From assembly GCA_949825025.1 (NCBI GenBank), contig OX463778.1:8794733-8858732 (forward strand): 64,000 nt of DNA. The letters run 5' to 3'. The DNA is from Siphlonurus alternatus. Lineage: Eukaryota; Arthropoda; Insecta; Ephemeroptera; Siphlonuridae. Under the pieces are notes generated by a model that had not been told where the DNA came from, ran no database searches, and worked only from the letters and a program-made list of their open reading frames with translations. The position numbers were made by a program, and so were the translations under genes. Below, in pieces: positions 1-12,405 of the stretch. The number at the start of each line of letters is the position of its first letter. Position 1 is the first letter of the stretch.

Positions 1-111
1 AAATATGCATCTCTTTTTCTCTTGACGCTGCAACTCTAGCAAATGAGTATAAAGATTAACGATCGTGATATATGTCCCGAGGTGTAGCTACTTACAAATT
101 CTTATATAAAA

Positions 112-252
112 TGGGTGCAATTCACGAAGGAGTTTTCAAGACAGTTATCCAGTTTCTCACACCACCATGTTTATAGTATCATTGATTTAGAATATGAAAT
201 TATACGTGCAAGGTTGGTGAGAAATTTGGATAATTTCCTTCGTGAATCACGC
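112..252. mobile_element. M13 inverted-repeat element
   Basis: Ends GGGTGCAATTCACGAAGGA and CTTCGTGAATCACGCCCA; matching ends occur at 40868-40992. Confidence 0.6.
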
Positions 253-349
253 CCAATTATATTATAATTTTTACATTAAAGTAAAAAAGTAAACATAAAG
301 AACAACACTGTTAACTGAAAATGATTGGATTAATTATTGCAACGGAAGT

Positions 350-740
350 CGAGCGTGGCGCAGTGCATTGACCGGTTCTCGTTATATCACCGAAGTCAAG
401 CAACGTTGAGCGTGTTTAGTACTTGGATGGGTGACCGTTTCAAGTAAAAATTACGTTGCTCCCTCCCTGGGGTAAATTCATCTCGATTTCCACTTACGCC
501 AGTGCAGTGATGCACTTGTGTATGGTTTCCCAGGCTTTGGACATCACTTTGGTCCATTGAGAAAAAGAGAGGTGTCCATCCTGACTTAGGTTTTCCACGG
601 TTCCCTCAGTCTCACCTCAGCGAATGCTGGGACGCGTAACAGACCGCGGCCACCATCTGTTCCCTACATTATCCCTACCCATTACCCCGCCGCGAGCTGT
701 AAGCTCTTAGGGGTGTATCCTTGTTTAAAAAAAAAAATAC
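350..740 (+). mobile_element. 5S rRNA-derived SINE, nearly full copy
   Basis: Positions 384-436 closely follow the promoter half of animal 5S rRNA: TATCACCGAAGTCAAGCAAC then GTTTAGTACTTGGATGGGTG plus ACCG (box A-like and box C regions). An unrelated body (CCCAGGCTTTGGACATCACT) follows, then an A-run near 730. The 5S start and end are missing, so this is not a 5S gene. Three relatives are in the window. Confidence 0.8.
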
Positions 741-774
741 AAATATTTATAACATTTTTACCTTGTCTCCTCAG

Positions 775-3700
775 CTGAGCGTCTCAGAAAACTCCGAGGT
801 GATGCCCACCCCCCTCCCTTCCTACGACAGCGCCACCAACCCCCCGCCGGAGTGCAAGGTAACTTGTGACATCACTTAGTTATTTGCTAGCAAGTTTTAA
901 ATAATTAATTTCAATGTACTTTTTTCATTATATAAGTCCAAATATGAGCGTTCGATAGAAAAATGTGGGCCCAGCTTCGGGTTAAATCAGAGCTAAGTTA
1001 TGCTGTATGCTAAGCTGACAGATACGTTTTAGCACCGATTTAGTATATACATTTTTAGAATCAAGTTTAGGCCTTTTTATTTTATTACTTGATTTAACCC
1101 GGGGTGAAAATGATAAAGTGCTTTGTGAATGTCCCCCTTAATTTTCAAATCTAATTATGTTCTAAATGTCAGTATAACCACCTTGCTGGGAAATTTCTCT
1201 GAACCGTACGTGCATGCTATCGACAAATCAGTTTTCTCATACTCTTATAAAACAACTTTGTCATCAAACTCTTTCTCTATTATGGTTTTATCAACTTTTT
1301 GTTAAGAAGGGCAATTTTCCAGTGCAGTGACTGTACAGCATGTAAAAAGAGCTTCATGTACTCGCATGTTTCAGTGTTACACGGAGGAAGAAGCGGTCGA
1401 GTTATGCAGCACCAACGGTGAAACGTAAGCAGAAGAATTTATTATAATAATTTGTAAATTTACAATAGACAACACTACGTTTACATGACGGTGTTTAATG
1501 CGTATTCGTTGACGCAGGAAAATGTTATTCTTATGAGGCGTCATCAAAGGACAAGTATTAAGGGCATTGGGTGTAGCACCGGTAGTTGGCAACACTGATG
1601 ACGGATCTTCACCATGTTAATTTTTCAAGCCCGCTCCTCGGAGTAATTTTTATGCTAGAGCTAAGCTGATTGCAGTAGTATCAAGATAATTAGTAGCCCA
1701 AGTGCACAATTTGGCTTAGTAAAACCTGATTTAAAGACAAGTATTTTTGGTTATTTTTTAAATTTACATGCATTTTTTTTTAAATAAAAAAAAAAATAAA
1801 TTTCTTTAAATCAGGCTTTATATAGCCAAATTGTGCACTTGGGGTACTAATTACCTTGATACTACTGCAATCAGCTTAGCTCAGAGCATAAAAATTACTC
1901 AGAGAAGCGGGGTTGAAAAATTAACATGGTGAAGATACGTCAGTGTTGCCAACTACCGGTGCTAACTCAATGCCCTTAAACACCGTCATGTAAACGTAGT
2001 GATTGTATATATCTTCGTTGTATTGCTTCTTCTTCTTGATTCTTTACTGAGAATAGGTCAGTATTATATAACCATGCACCCAAGCACTGCAAACTCCCAT
2101 TAATCGCAGCATATAAACTCTCATGTTTAGAGCCATAACCATCGATCGATAACAAAATTTGAGCAAAAGTTTTTTATTAAAATATTAAATAGGTGGAGCT
2201 CAAGTTTCTTTGTTTTGAAATTTGAATGTATATTATCCCCCTAAATAATTTTTAATAAAAATAGACGTATCCTGACACGTGTGTGTGCAGGTCCGAGGAG
2301 GTGGAGGTGGACTCCGAGATCAGAGACTGGAACGCCGAGGAGAACACCACGGTCAGTTCATAACAGGGGAGGGGGGGGGGCATGTAATAAAGTGCAAATA
2401 ATTGTCTTATCCGTACACCCTTCTTGCAAAATGGAGAGCCTGCTGCCTAGCTTAAGGAGAAGGTAACACGCCCAATGTTAAAAAAAACACACACATGGAA
2501 ATTCTGAAAAATATTTCAAATGTTCTCTATACATCCCCGATCTTACCTAAAATATCAGGTATGAAATTCGAGCTAGTTTTTGGGTTATGAATTTTTAAAG
2601 TTAACTAATTTAACATGATATTTTGAGTTTTCCATGTTCAAGTAGTCAACTTTAAAAATTCATAACTAAAAAACTAGTTCGAATTTGTATACCTGATGAT
2701 ATTTTAGCTACTGATTGTATATGTGGATGTAGAGGAGAACAGGAGAACATTATTATTTTTTAGAATTTTCATGTATGGGATTTTTTTTAACATTGGGCGT
2801 GTTACCTTACCCTTAATGAGTAATGAGTTAGAAATTTAATTTTGTTTTTTAAATATCAGGATTTTAGCTTAAATTTTCCCCTTCTAACTGGTGTCCAGAA
2901 TAATTGAACTTTTATAAGCCGTACGTTAATATGGAAAGGCACTCCATACATACACCTTGAGACAACATGAAGTTTACCCCTGTTCTGTTTGTATTAGGTG
3001 TTGTCATGCATGCTGCATGCATATAACATATGCATGCATGTGCATCACGCGTGTATATATTGTCACGTGGCGGTTTAGTTAAAAATAATAGTAATTTATT
3101 AAGTAACGCGGAAGTGCAGCTCTGTGGTTATGCACGCAATGCTGATGCGTCTAGACGACGCATCAGCATGGCAGTGCAATGGCCTGCAGGTATTGCTGAC
3201 ACTTCACGTTTGGGAGTTATATAAGCCGCCCCGTGACTTGGTCTGGGTTCTCTGAAAGGATACAAATACTTATAATTATTGTACTCCTTGCGGCCGGCCC
3301 TGCCGGGCTCGGTCGCATGTATTACTATATTAGTTAATAAAAGTGGATCCACAAAATCATCGAGTCTGCATCCTTGTTCCCATCAACGGGAAGGTCCCGT
3401 TCAAGATACACACGGAGTGGTGCAACCAGCCGCTCCGTGACACTGGTGGAGACGTCCGTGTGTTGCTTGTCTCTTACTGTTAGTAAAATTAAATTAAGAA
3501 AAAATCCCCATTTGTGGCACTGTTAGAGCACTCGGGTTGTTGCTCTAGTAAAATTTGGTACCCTTAAAACAAAACAAAAAAAAAAAAAAAAAAAAAAAAC
3601 AGTTGTGATACTGTTGTTAGCATATAATTTTTGCTCGTTGTACTGTTTTGATTAGTTAATTTTCCCCCCTCCCTCCCGTTTTAAACAGTAAAATATATTA

Positions 3701-6700
3701 CGTTAAATAAATGGGGCTGGACTGGTTCCGTTTAAACTAGTCACCATAGTGTGTTGGTAAAAGCAAGCTTTTGTTTCTATTATCCATCAAATTTCAGTTC
3801 TTTTTAACGTTTGTGTGTTTTTTCTTTGTTCAATATATATGCAGTGAAAATTCGTTCATAATAATATTTTGTTTTCATTTTTATAATTCAGCTGTGGTAT
3901 AGTTTTTTGTAACATTTTACTGTTATTTTGTTGATAAAAATTGAATAAATAATTAATAACGATGGATAATGGATCTGAGTGTATGTGTTTTTCTATGCTT
4001 TTATTTTTATTATGTTATCGCAACGAATGTACTGGAATGTTTTTGCGTCTTACTTTTATATTCATGCGAAGTTCTTTAATGTTCAATGTTGTAGTCTGAT
4101 ACATTATTATTACATAGCTTGTATTAAAAAATGCACATTCATTAAAAACTAAATTCTTTATTTGTTGTGCAATAAAATTTGTTGCGATTGCAAATGAAAA
4201 TGGTGGGTGTCTTTGTTGGTATTGACTTAATTATAATTTGGTCCAATTTGAAGCATAAAAAAGCTGTTGAATCGATTTTTTTTTCAGTAAAAATTTAGTC
4301 AATTTCTCATTTTTACCGGTTGAATTAAATATGCAATTAACGTATTTGTTATTACCGTATTAAAAATTGAATATTATTGAATTTTTTATGCAAACATTAA
4401 AAAAATGATTTAAAAATTAATTTAAGAAAAATTGATATTTTTATATAATATTTGTTTTCATTTAATTAAGAATTTTAAGTTGATTTTTATAATAAAAAGA
4501 ACGTTTTTATGCTTCACATATGATTTGTTAATTAATATTCCTTTTTTATTATGCATGTTTACTAAGTTTAAATAATTTTGAAGTACAAGTACAAGCCAAG
4601 AAACACTGAAAAAATAATCATGTAAATAATTAATTTATTTTTTGCAAGTTAACGTTGTGTTTAAAGTACATGTAAAGGGCACATTTTGTTCTTTACAATC
4701 AGTTTTTTTCTTTCTGGTGTATGCTGATTCAGTGATTCTTGTGGTTTCTACTCTTCCACATTTTGTTTCAAATAGCAGTTTTCTGGCAATCTTGCAAATT
4801 TTATTATTCTGTTATGCTCGATCGCATATAGCTAGTGCAGCTTTTGTATTAAGTAAAGTTGTTATTTAAGTTATATAAGCCGCCCCGTGACTTGGTCTGG
4901 GTTCTCTGAAAGGATACAAATACTTATAATTATTGTACTCCTTGCGGCCGGCCCTGCCGGGCTCGGTCGCATGTATTACTATATTAGTTAATAAAATTGG
5001 ATCCACAAAATCATCGAGTCTGCATCCTTGTTCCCATCAACGGGAAGGTCCCGTTCAAGATACACACGGAGTGGTGCAACCAGCCGCTCCGTGACAATAT
5101 TACCAGTTGCAGGGGCGGATCCAGCTCGCGGCTCTAGGGGGGGGGGTGGTTCCCTATCCCACAATGTCAAATTTAGAGTGGGAGGGGGGCAATGAGTGGA
5201 GGGTGGTAACACCTTCAATGTATTTTGGGACCTTTTGGGGGGAAGGGGGGGGCGATCGCCCCCATCGCCCCCCCCCCCTTGGATCCGCGCCTGACTTATA
5301 GTTGTGAACTTGAATGTTTTAAGGGTGGCTAGATTGCTCTGTCCCTTGACCCTTGAAGCTCCAACAAATGAGGCAGGGGTAAATTTCTTGCTATCCTGAG
5401 GTTTATATCCTACAAACGTTATCGACTAATCCATTCTCTCATTTTTGTTAAATATTTTTTAAGAAATTTTCTTTAATATTGAAAATGTTACAGGACTGGC
5501 GGACCGGGTCTGAGAGGGATCGCAACCGCGTGTTGTTGGAGCATCGTCTGTACACGGACTGTACCTTCGTGGCGGGACCGGACAACAACACACAGGTGGG
5601 GGAGGAGACCAGGAGACAACGCAGTTTCCAGGGTTAGGCTGGGAAAAGAGAGGCCATGCAGTGATGTAGAGGCATTACAGGCAACAGGGGCCACCTAAAA
5701 GGGGGCCTGAGTTCACTTTTTGTATGCTCTATAGGTTAAAAAGTGGATGGTCCAGTCAGTTAACCCTGACTAAATTTTGTGGCCAGTCCGAACCTGCAGT
5801 CTCTATTTGAATTGTCACAAAAAGTAAAAAAAAAAATTATTTGAAAATTCATGGAAGCAGAAAAAGAAAATATTGGGGGGCATTCACAAAGCACTTTAAC
5901 CCCCACTTTGGCCTCAATTTTTATCCCTGGTGCTAAACATGGTGCTAAACCAGAGGCTTCTATAGTTATAAGCACCAGGAATAAAAATTGTGGCTATATA
6001 AAGTGGGGGTTGAAGTGCTTTGTGAATGTACCCCATTGCCTTTTTAATTGTAGAAATTTTGTATTTATCGTTTTATTATAAAAACACAAGAGTGGCTGCC
6101 TTTTGCCTTGAGATTAAGCAAAATTTTCAGCAGCGGTTGCAACGACTACATAATTATTATACGCAGCCTTTGCACGATAATCTTCAAACTAAACTCTGGT
6201 GCTGAACAAATTGCCTAACTTACGAGATGACCAGGCAAAATATACAGTCAAAATTGTATGATATTCCCTCCGGAAGTAGCTGGAAGTATGTAAGGTTTCT
6301 GGTCTTTCTATTCATATTTCAGCGTTAAAATTTCACACAAAAGTCAGTATTTTACTGCAAACCACTCTGAAAAGTTTTTAAACTGAATTGCAAACAGAAT
6401 AACAAAAAACTTTATTCTTCCGGAAAGAATATCAAATTAACTTGACTGTACGTACCTGCGTAATATTTTATACAACTGAAGTCAAATTTATATCACATAT
6501 CCTACATAAATTGGTGAAAGTGTTGAATTTCTGGCTCTCCTATTTATAATTCAGCGTTGCAATTTTACATGAGGTTCAGTAGTTCTGCTGCAAAAAAGTA
6601 TTCAAAGTTTCAAAACTGAAATATTAACAGGAAAGCTACAAATTTCACACTTCCTGCTGCTTCGGGGGAATTTTAAATTGATCTGAATGTATCGTGACCA

Positions 6701-9197
6701 GGAATTCCAAGCCCATCGTGCGCTGTTGGTTGCCGCCAGCCCCGTGTTGGAGTCGTTGTTGAGGGACCATGAGGGACGTGTACTGCGCATGCGTGATGTT
6801 TTACCACAGGCCTTCAAGTCTCTGCTCGAGTAAGTAAACCTCTTCAACAAGGGTGAGTCTTCAGTGAAGAAGGATTTGCAATTTAAAGGGCACAACGAAA
6901 TAAAGTACCAGCTGGGGGGTCTTCAAATAACACCACTTAACCTAAACTTAGCCTAAGACTGTCTTAGCGCAACAATAAAGAATACGCTAAGACTGTCTTA
7001 ATTTTAGGATTGTTGTAATTTGTGTTATTTGAAGACCCCCCCCCCCAGTTGTAGGACTTTACTATATGGAAGACACATTGCAAAGTAGCAAGTTCACAAT
7101 GCCTATGAGAATTTAATTGATGCCTTGCAAATTAACAAGCAATGAAACATTCACGCAGTCTGGAGTTGTGCATTAGAGCGTTTGTAAAATGTATTTCAAT
7201 TCACACGAAAAATATACAAAAACTTGCATTTTATAAACCCTGCAAAATTATCACTTCTGAAAAGTGGATTTGCAGTCTTGTTAATCTCCATGTTCTGTGC
7301 ATGAGTGTTTATTGACTGTTTAACAATGGCTGTTAAAAAGGTTGCAAAAGGGAATTTTTCAGAGGTGAGGAGTACCAACTGCATATTGTGTCCTCTTCAG
7401 GTTCGTGTACACGGGCGGCGTGTGCTTGACGAGCTTCTCGGAGGCGTGCGAGCTGGTGGGCGTGGCGGCGCGGCTGCAGGTGGATCAGCTGGCCAGGCAG
7501 AGCCGCGCCTTCCTGTGGTCCTCGCTGCACCCCGGCAACGTGTGGCAGGCCCTACAGTGCGCGCACCGACACCGAGACAACGACCTCGAGCACGCGGCAA
7601 TGCAGGTGAGCACCCCGATAACACGTCATCAAAAACATTTTTAACTAACTTTCATTTTTTTATTCATGGAGCCTCAAATCACAATTCATGCAGTCATGCA
7701 ACAATTAAGTGTTGTTTTATTTTATAGTCAGCTAGCAATTTTTTGCATTATAATTGTTTCACGCGCAATGTACTTTCGCAAATTTGTAGCTGCAAAGCAT
7801 GTCCTTTCAGAACGCCACAACTGGAAAATGACCCGGTATATGCTTAACAGGCAAACAGACTAGCTAAAAACAGAACAAAAATAATAATTTAGCAATGTTA
7901 GCATAGAGTAGTGACGTTCGCAATCAATGGATTCTTACTTCGCAGCCGCAATATAATATCGCACAACTGCACAACGATACCAACAACACTTGACTGCCTA
8001 AATTGCATTGAAATTTGAGGACCAATACCTTTTAAATTAAAATATTTTGTATATCTATCTGAAGGTATGAAAAAAGTACTAAAAAGTAAGGTTTTCAACT
8101 CTCTAAATTCATGCTGTTTCTGCTGTCAGAGCATTTATGTATGTACCATGCCAATAATAAAGTCTGAGAGAACGATATATCTCTCGTCTAAATTTTATCA
8201 CCAGTTTACATGTCATTCCGTAAAACAGATCTGATGATTGTAACTGATTGCTGAAACTGATTTTTTTTTTCTCTCTTTCCAGATAATTGAAAAAGAGACC
8301 GAGAAATCTTTGAAAGACCCTCAGTTCGTGGAAATCCCGCAGTCTTCGCTGGTGTCGCTGCTAAAGCAAGACACTCTCAGCGTTAGCTCTGAACTAGTTT
8401 TGTTTGACGCAAGTCTTCGTTGGGCTATGGCGGAGGCCAAACGTAGAGGCCTTCCTCAGGAGCCTGAGGGTCTAAAAGAAGCCCTGGGACCTGCCCTGGG
8501 TTTCATCAGATTCCTTACCCTGACCCCCAGACAGTTCACCGACCTTCAATCGACCTCCAAGATCTTGAACTACCCTGAGAGTCTATCTGTGATCTTCAAC
8601 ATCAACTCTCCTGGCGTGATGGAGCTGCCCGCGAACCTTTCTTCCAGCACCGAGAAAAGGAAAGTCCCGGACTCTCAATCATACTTCGATGTCTTTGAAA
8701 ACACAAACTCGATGGATTGCAATGTAAAACGTAAGGATGACGGCAATTATTTGGACGGAATCACCAGTTCAAAAATTCGCAATGGAGGTTATCAACTTAA
8801 TTTGATTGGAATTCAGATTCCTAAACGTAAAGTGGTCCCTTGTTCTTCAGACTACATGGAGGACCTTACTGTCCAGATTCTGAACGATGCTAACGATGTT
8901 TATCATTCGATGGATTTCAAGGGACGTGTTTCCGGTTCATGTAGCACATATGTTGCTGATCAGCTTCTTGATTTGAAATTTAAGATGAGGATTTATCTTC
9001 TGCCGGAAAATAATTACTCTGGTCAACCTACTAAAATGAGGATTGTTTTTAATAAGTCAGGTCGCTACCCAAAGAGTCTTGGGTCTGGTAGCATTACTTA
9101 CGGTAACCATTATGGTCAAGTGCGATTCATGGACACACTAGGATATTCCTGGAAGTTTGGAGCAAATGCATTTATTTATTCTATGATTACTGAATAA
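775..9197 (+). CDS. Gene A: secreted BTB-BACK-PHR-like protein, 5' end outside window
   Basis: Seven coding exons, all with consensus splice sites and compatible phases: 775-858, 1375-1424, 2291-2351, 5494-5595, 6702-6829, 7401-7605, 8283-9197 (stop). The signal-peptide exon seen in B, C and D must lie upstream of the window. The linker is acidic with a CYTEEEAVELC Cys pair. The BTB begins near DRNRVLLEHRLYTDCTF, continues with EFQAHRALLVAASPVLESLL and FVYTGGVCL, and runs into a BACK-like segment (LVLFDASLRWAMAEAKRRG, GFIRFLTLTPRQF). The C-terminus (LIGIQIPKRKV to FIYSMITE) resembles a PHR beta domain. BTB-BACK-PHR is the BTBD1/2/3/6 layout, normally cytosolic. The ATG inside the last exon is not a start, because the upstream exons splice in frame. 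No internal stop seen. The PHR call is from pattern only; the BTB/BACK call is firm. Confidence 0.85.
1473..2001. mobile_element. Foldback element in gene A intron
   Basis: ACTACGTTTACATGACGGTG at the left is matched inverted at the right. The arms continue through GTGTAGCACCGGTAGTTGGC and TACTGCAATCAGCTTAGCTC. A fragment of it (GAAGATACGCCAGTGTTGCC) recurs near 10040. Confidence 0.75.
2457..2811. mobile_element. M3 long-TIR element
   Basis: GGTAACACGCCCAATGTTAA ends; the two halves are inverted copies over most of their length. Confidence 0.8.
3061..3442 (+). repeat. 5' LTR
   Basis: 382 bases with TG..CA ends inside an inverted TGTCACG/CGTGACA pair. It contains the hairpin CTGATGCGTC..GACGCATCAG. 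Confidence 0.75.
4870..5096 (+). repeat. 3' LTR lacking its U3 start
   Basis: Matches 3216-3442. The first ~155 bases of the LTR are missing on this side. Confidence 0.8.
5112..5293. mobile_element. M11 element (GCGGATCCA ends)
   Basis: GGGGCGGATCCAGC to CTTGGATCCGCGCCTG, with G- and C-runs inside. Lies just after the LTR element. Confidence 0.6.
5875..6035. mobile_element. M4 element
   Basis: GGGGCATTCACAAAGCACTT ends, with TATCCCTGGTGCTAAAC inside; near-palindrome. Confidence 0.75.
6260..6680. mobile_element. M10 element pair
   Basis: GATATTCCCTCCGGAAGTAG start; blocks TTTCTGGTCTTTCTATTCAT and CTATTTATAATTCAGCGTTG appear twice. Relatives lie at 24060, 37165, 50150 and 51440. Confidence 0.55.
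6913..7048. mobile_element. M6 short inverted-repeat element
   Basis: About 136 bases, with GGGGGGTCTTCAAATAACAC ends and inner TAAGACTGTCTTA palindromes. In a gene A intron. Confidence 0.75.
7245..7378. mobile_element. M7 element, diverged
   Basis: AAGTGGATTTGCAGTCTTG to GGTTGCAAAAGGGAATTTTTC; abuts the gene A exon at 7401. Confidence 0.5.
8035..8160 (-). repeat. M8 dispersed repeat fragment
   Basis: CTGAAGGTATGA and GCTGTCAGAGCATTT match 51195-51310. Gene A intron. Confidence 0.45.
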
Positions 9198-9254
9198 GTT
9201 TGAATTAATTAATAAGTTTTAGGTAGCACTGGAACACGTATTTTTTTTATCATA

Positions 9255-9260
9255 AATAAA
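9255..9260 (+). terminator. Poly(A) signal of gene A
   Basis: AATAAA lies 58 bases after the stop codon. The first ~300 bases of 3' flank are nearly the same as those after gene B, so the 3' UTR was duplicated with the gene. Confidence 0.6.
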
Positions 9261-9468
9261 TAATTTCAACAATTTTGTTATTACTTTGATTTAAAAAAAA
9301 TTCCTAGACTAAAACTTATTTTTAAAATTGACTGTAATATACAAACCACAGGACGTCATAGGTGGACATTTTTAAAGGTGTCTAGTGTGCACAGACAGTT
9401 CTTTTAAAACTAAATAATTTAATTATTATGTTCGATAACCTGTACAATGTAAAATAAATTCATGTCAC

Positions 9469-9546
9469 GTAAGATTCATGGACACGCAAGGGAGGCCCTG
9501 GAAATTTGGAGAAAATCAGTTCATATATTCAATGGTATTTGCATAA
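9469..9546 (+). pseudogene. Relic of a paralogue's 3' coding end, behind gene A
   Basis: An in-frame stretch reading RFMDTQGRPWKFGENQF and IYSMVFA-stop matches the C-terminus of genes A and B (RFMDTLGYSWKFGANAF, IYSMITE). It is followed by its own AATAAA near 9553. The rest of that last exon is absent. B does not carry it at the matching place. It is probably what remains of a deleted or unequally recombined copy. Confidence 0.75.
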
Positions 9547-9559
9547 TTTTACAATAAAT

Positions 9560-11480
9560 ATGCAACAATATCACATGCAATGGAAAACCTTATACATGAT
9601 TGTATCATGATTTTGTAAAATAAATATATAATTTCAAATTTTGCGATTTCTTTTATTTTTACCAGACTAAAAATTTAATAGTTTTATAAATTTATGAAGT
9701 GTGTGACGTCATAGAGGGTTTTTTGACCTATTGGATTGCGTGTCGTAAATTTGAAATATTCTTTCAATAATCTCAGGTAATTTAGAACTTAGATTTTGTT
9801 ATATCCTATAGGTTGAATTTTTTTAATACACCTTATTCAAACAAGATTTCTTATTTTTTAACATTTGTTTTAAGTTTTATTTCAGTTGTTAAAAACATTT
9901 AAAAAATACTTCCTTTTGGACTGACGAAACAAATAAATATCCTAGAAAATAATGATATCTTGACATTCATTTAAGAGGAATGCTCAAAATTAAAAAAAAA
10001 AAATAAATAAATAAAAATTATACTGAATGTTTAACACTGTGAAGATACGCCAGTGTTGCCACATTTCCTGGGACTATATTATATACTTCAATAAAATAAA
10101 TCTCTTTATAAGCATTGTGCTGATGAATTGTTTTTGCTTTTTTCTGTAATGTCTTAAAAACAAATAAAAAAATCATTTTTTTTTCTGTTCAGTTGTGCAT
10201 TCAAAAAGTTAGTAAGATATGAATCACACATTGTCTTTTTGAAAGTTATAATATTTAAAGATCTAGTGTTATAAATGGAGAAAATTGGACTCACTCACTC
10301 CCTATTTTATAATTTTATATAAATTTGGGAGCTATTGACTAGTTCTTTAAAATTTCATTTGTTGAACTATAATATCTACTCCATTTTTACACATTTTAAT
10401 TAATTGAATACAAAATATACAAATATTATACTCATCGTATTATAAGATTATAAGTTTGTTATTTTTTTATTGTTTGTTGTTAGGTACTTTTAAAACTTAA
10501 TTAATTTAGTTAATTACCAATATTAAATTATACTAATAGGAAAATCTGCATCTAAATAAACGTTCATTAAATTAAAAATTTTTTTTTATTATTATTTCGT
10601 TTATCACTTAGCTCTCTATTACGTTTCAGTTTGGGTGAATGATGTCATCACCTTACTAGGTTTAGTGTCATTAACGCCACAATTTGATGCAAATATGAGC
10701 TTTATGCTTTACTTTTATAAGATCTATATTTGCTTAAAAATCTTTGACTTTAAATACAATTAATAATTTTATTCTCAGTCAACGATGTATTTCAAAAACA
10801 AAACAGTAATCTCTGCATGCTGCAATGTCACTTAATAATTTGTTCTTTTTTGTGTATTAAACCACAATCTAAATTATTTTTTTGTAATACATTTTTAATA
10901 GATAAAAAAAAGACAATAAAAAGTAAGCAGCTAGTGACCATTAAGGGCAACATAATATGCCTAAGTGTCAGTTTTAAAGACACGTATTCGTGACAAAATA
11001 CATGTTTTTTTTTTATATATTGTACACATATTTAAAAATTGATTTAAGAAAGCAGTAATGTATTGGAATTCATGTAAATTCACTTATATAATATTATATA
11101 TAATTATAAAGTTCACTAAAATATGTCATCAGACATATTGTACATTTTGTTACAGTATACTATATCAAAATTATAGCAGTCGAATCTTAATCTCTTAATT
11201 CTGAACAATCCATTGCAATGACTTCTAACTGTTGGTATACTTTACATATAAAATAACAATTAATTTAGTATTTTGAAGATGAGTGTTATACCTCCTGTTC
11301 CGTCGTTCTTTTAATTATATTCAACCTCAGCCAATAGATTAATTATCATTACAGAGGTTAAAGTTACTATATATTATATATATAGGCTAATCGTCAGCAT
11401 ATTTTGCGTATGGAAAGCGTGCTGTACAAAAAAAAAAAAAAAACATAATAAAAAATTGATTTCAGCCATTCAATTAATCA
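9560..11480. other. AT-rich intergenic, no gene seen
   Basis: Between genes A and B. Only short poly-A/T runs and a fragment of the 1473-2001 foldback near 10040 stand out. No family exon was found. Confidence 0.6.
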
Positions 11481-11481
11481 G

Positions 11482-12287
11482 TGGCGTAGCCAGGATTTGC
11501 CCAAGGGGGGGGTTCTTCAGGAAAAAGATTGAGAAGAGCCCACTGGGGGGTTTGGGGGCGAAGCCCCCCAATAGCCCGCCGCAGGCGCGTTTTTTTTAAG
11601 GACACGCCCCTTTTTTAGGGTAAAATAATGGAAAAATACTATTATATTAGAGGGTAAAATATATGGCCTGATGCAATTATTTTAACATTTTATATTTTTT
11701 TTCACTCTATTTTTCAATTTCTTTTGAATACGTGCGTATAATAAATAAAGCTTTGAGTAAATAATTTTAATTAAATCAAGTAATTCATGTAACCACTTAA
11801 TATTATTTTTATAGAATCAGTGTACGTGTCATTTAATTGAATTTGATTTTTAAAATTTATTTAATAATCCGAGTTCACATCATTAAGATATTGTGAAAAA
11901 TAAATAAATAAAAAAGGGAATTGTTTCTCTTATTTTTGTTAAATTTTGTCTGCACCGGGCGCGTGGAGCAACCAATTAAATGAAAGTGCGGCACACGTGA
12001 GAGCGTTTTAATTTATACAATAGTAGTTATATGCACATGCAGTTTGTAAGGGAAATAAAACATTTATTTATGAGTCGCACTTTTTCCTGTTAAAATTAGA
12101 AACTAACTTATAATTTGTTTATTTTAAAGAAAATACTACTTGATACCCCTAAATTTCAATTTTTTATTTAACTTTTTTTTTTCAAATTTCTATAATTTCT
12201 CCTTTTTTCTTCTTATATCCAGTCACTACTCGATCTTCATGGGGGGGGTTTAAACCCCGAAAACCCCCCCCGTGGCTACGCCACTGC
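11482..12287. mobile_element. DNA element with GTGGCGTAGCCA ends
   Basis: AGTGGCGTAGCCAGGATTTG and its counterpart GTGGCTACGCCACTGCA, with G-run/C-run borders. No transposase frame inside. Just upstream of the gene B promoter. Confidence 0.7.
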
Positions 12288-12405
12288 AATTAATACTGAA
12301 AACTAAATAATGAGCAATAAAAGTGATATTTTAATCATTGCTTCATTTTCGTGATTTTAAAAATTAATAACAATGTACTTTAATTATTTCGGATAATCTT
12401 TTATG

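Larger units (their letters stand above)
3061..5096 (+). mobile_element. Deleted LTR retrotransposon
   Basis: The left LTR runs 3061-3442 (TGTCACGTGG ... CCGTGACA) with an inner TATATAA. A second copy, 4870-5096, repeats its last 227 bases and ends in the same CCGTGACA. ATAT flanks both ends, a likely 4-base target duplication. CTGGTGGAGACGTCCGTG follows the left LTR where a primer-binding region is expected. The ~1.4 kb interior has no gag or pol frame, so this is non-autonomous or heavily deleted. It lies in a gene A intron. Confidence 0.8.

Noticed and set aside
384..436. Genuine 5S rRNA gene
   Set aside because: Only the promoter half matches. The 5S start and end are absent and a SINE body follows.
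3030..3352. Short frames on both strands
   Set aside because: They fall within the LTR and have no coding signal.
7397..7624. Long antisense and +1 frames over the BTB exons (also 18422, 34849, 22661)
   Set aside because: Shadows of the GC-rich exon; only the spliced frame is conserved as protein.
8310..9197. Last-exon ATG read as the start of a separate single-exon gene (also 19382, 22515, 33138, 62996)
   Set aside because: A consensus acceptor sits just before it and the preceding exons splice in phase into the same frame in every copy.
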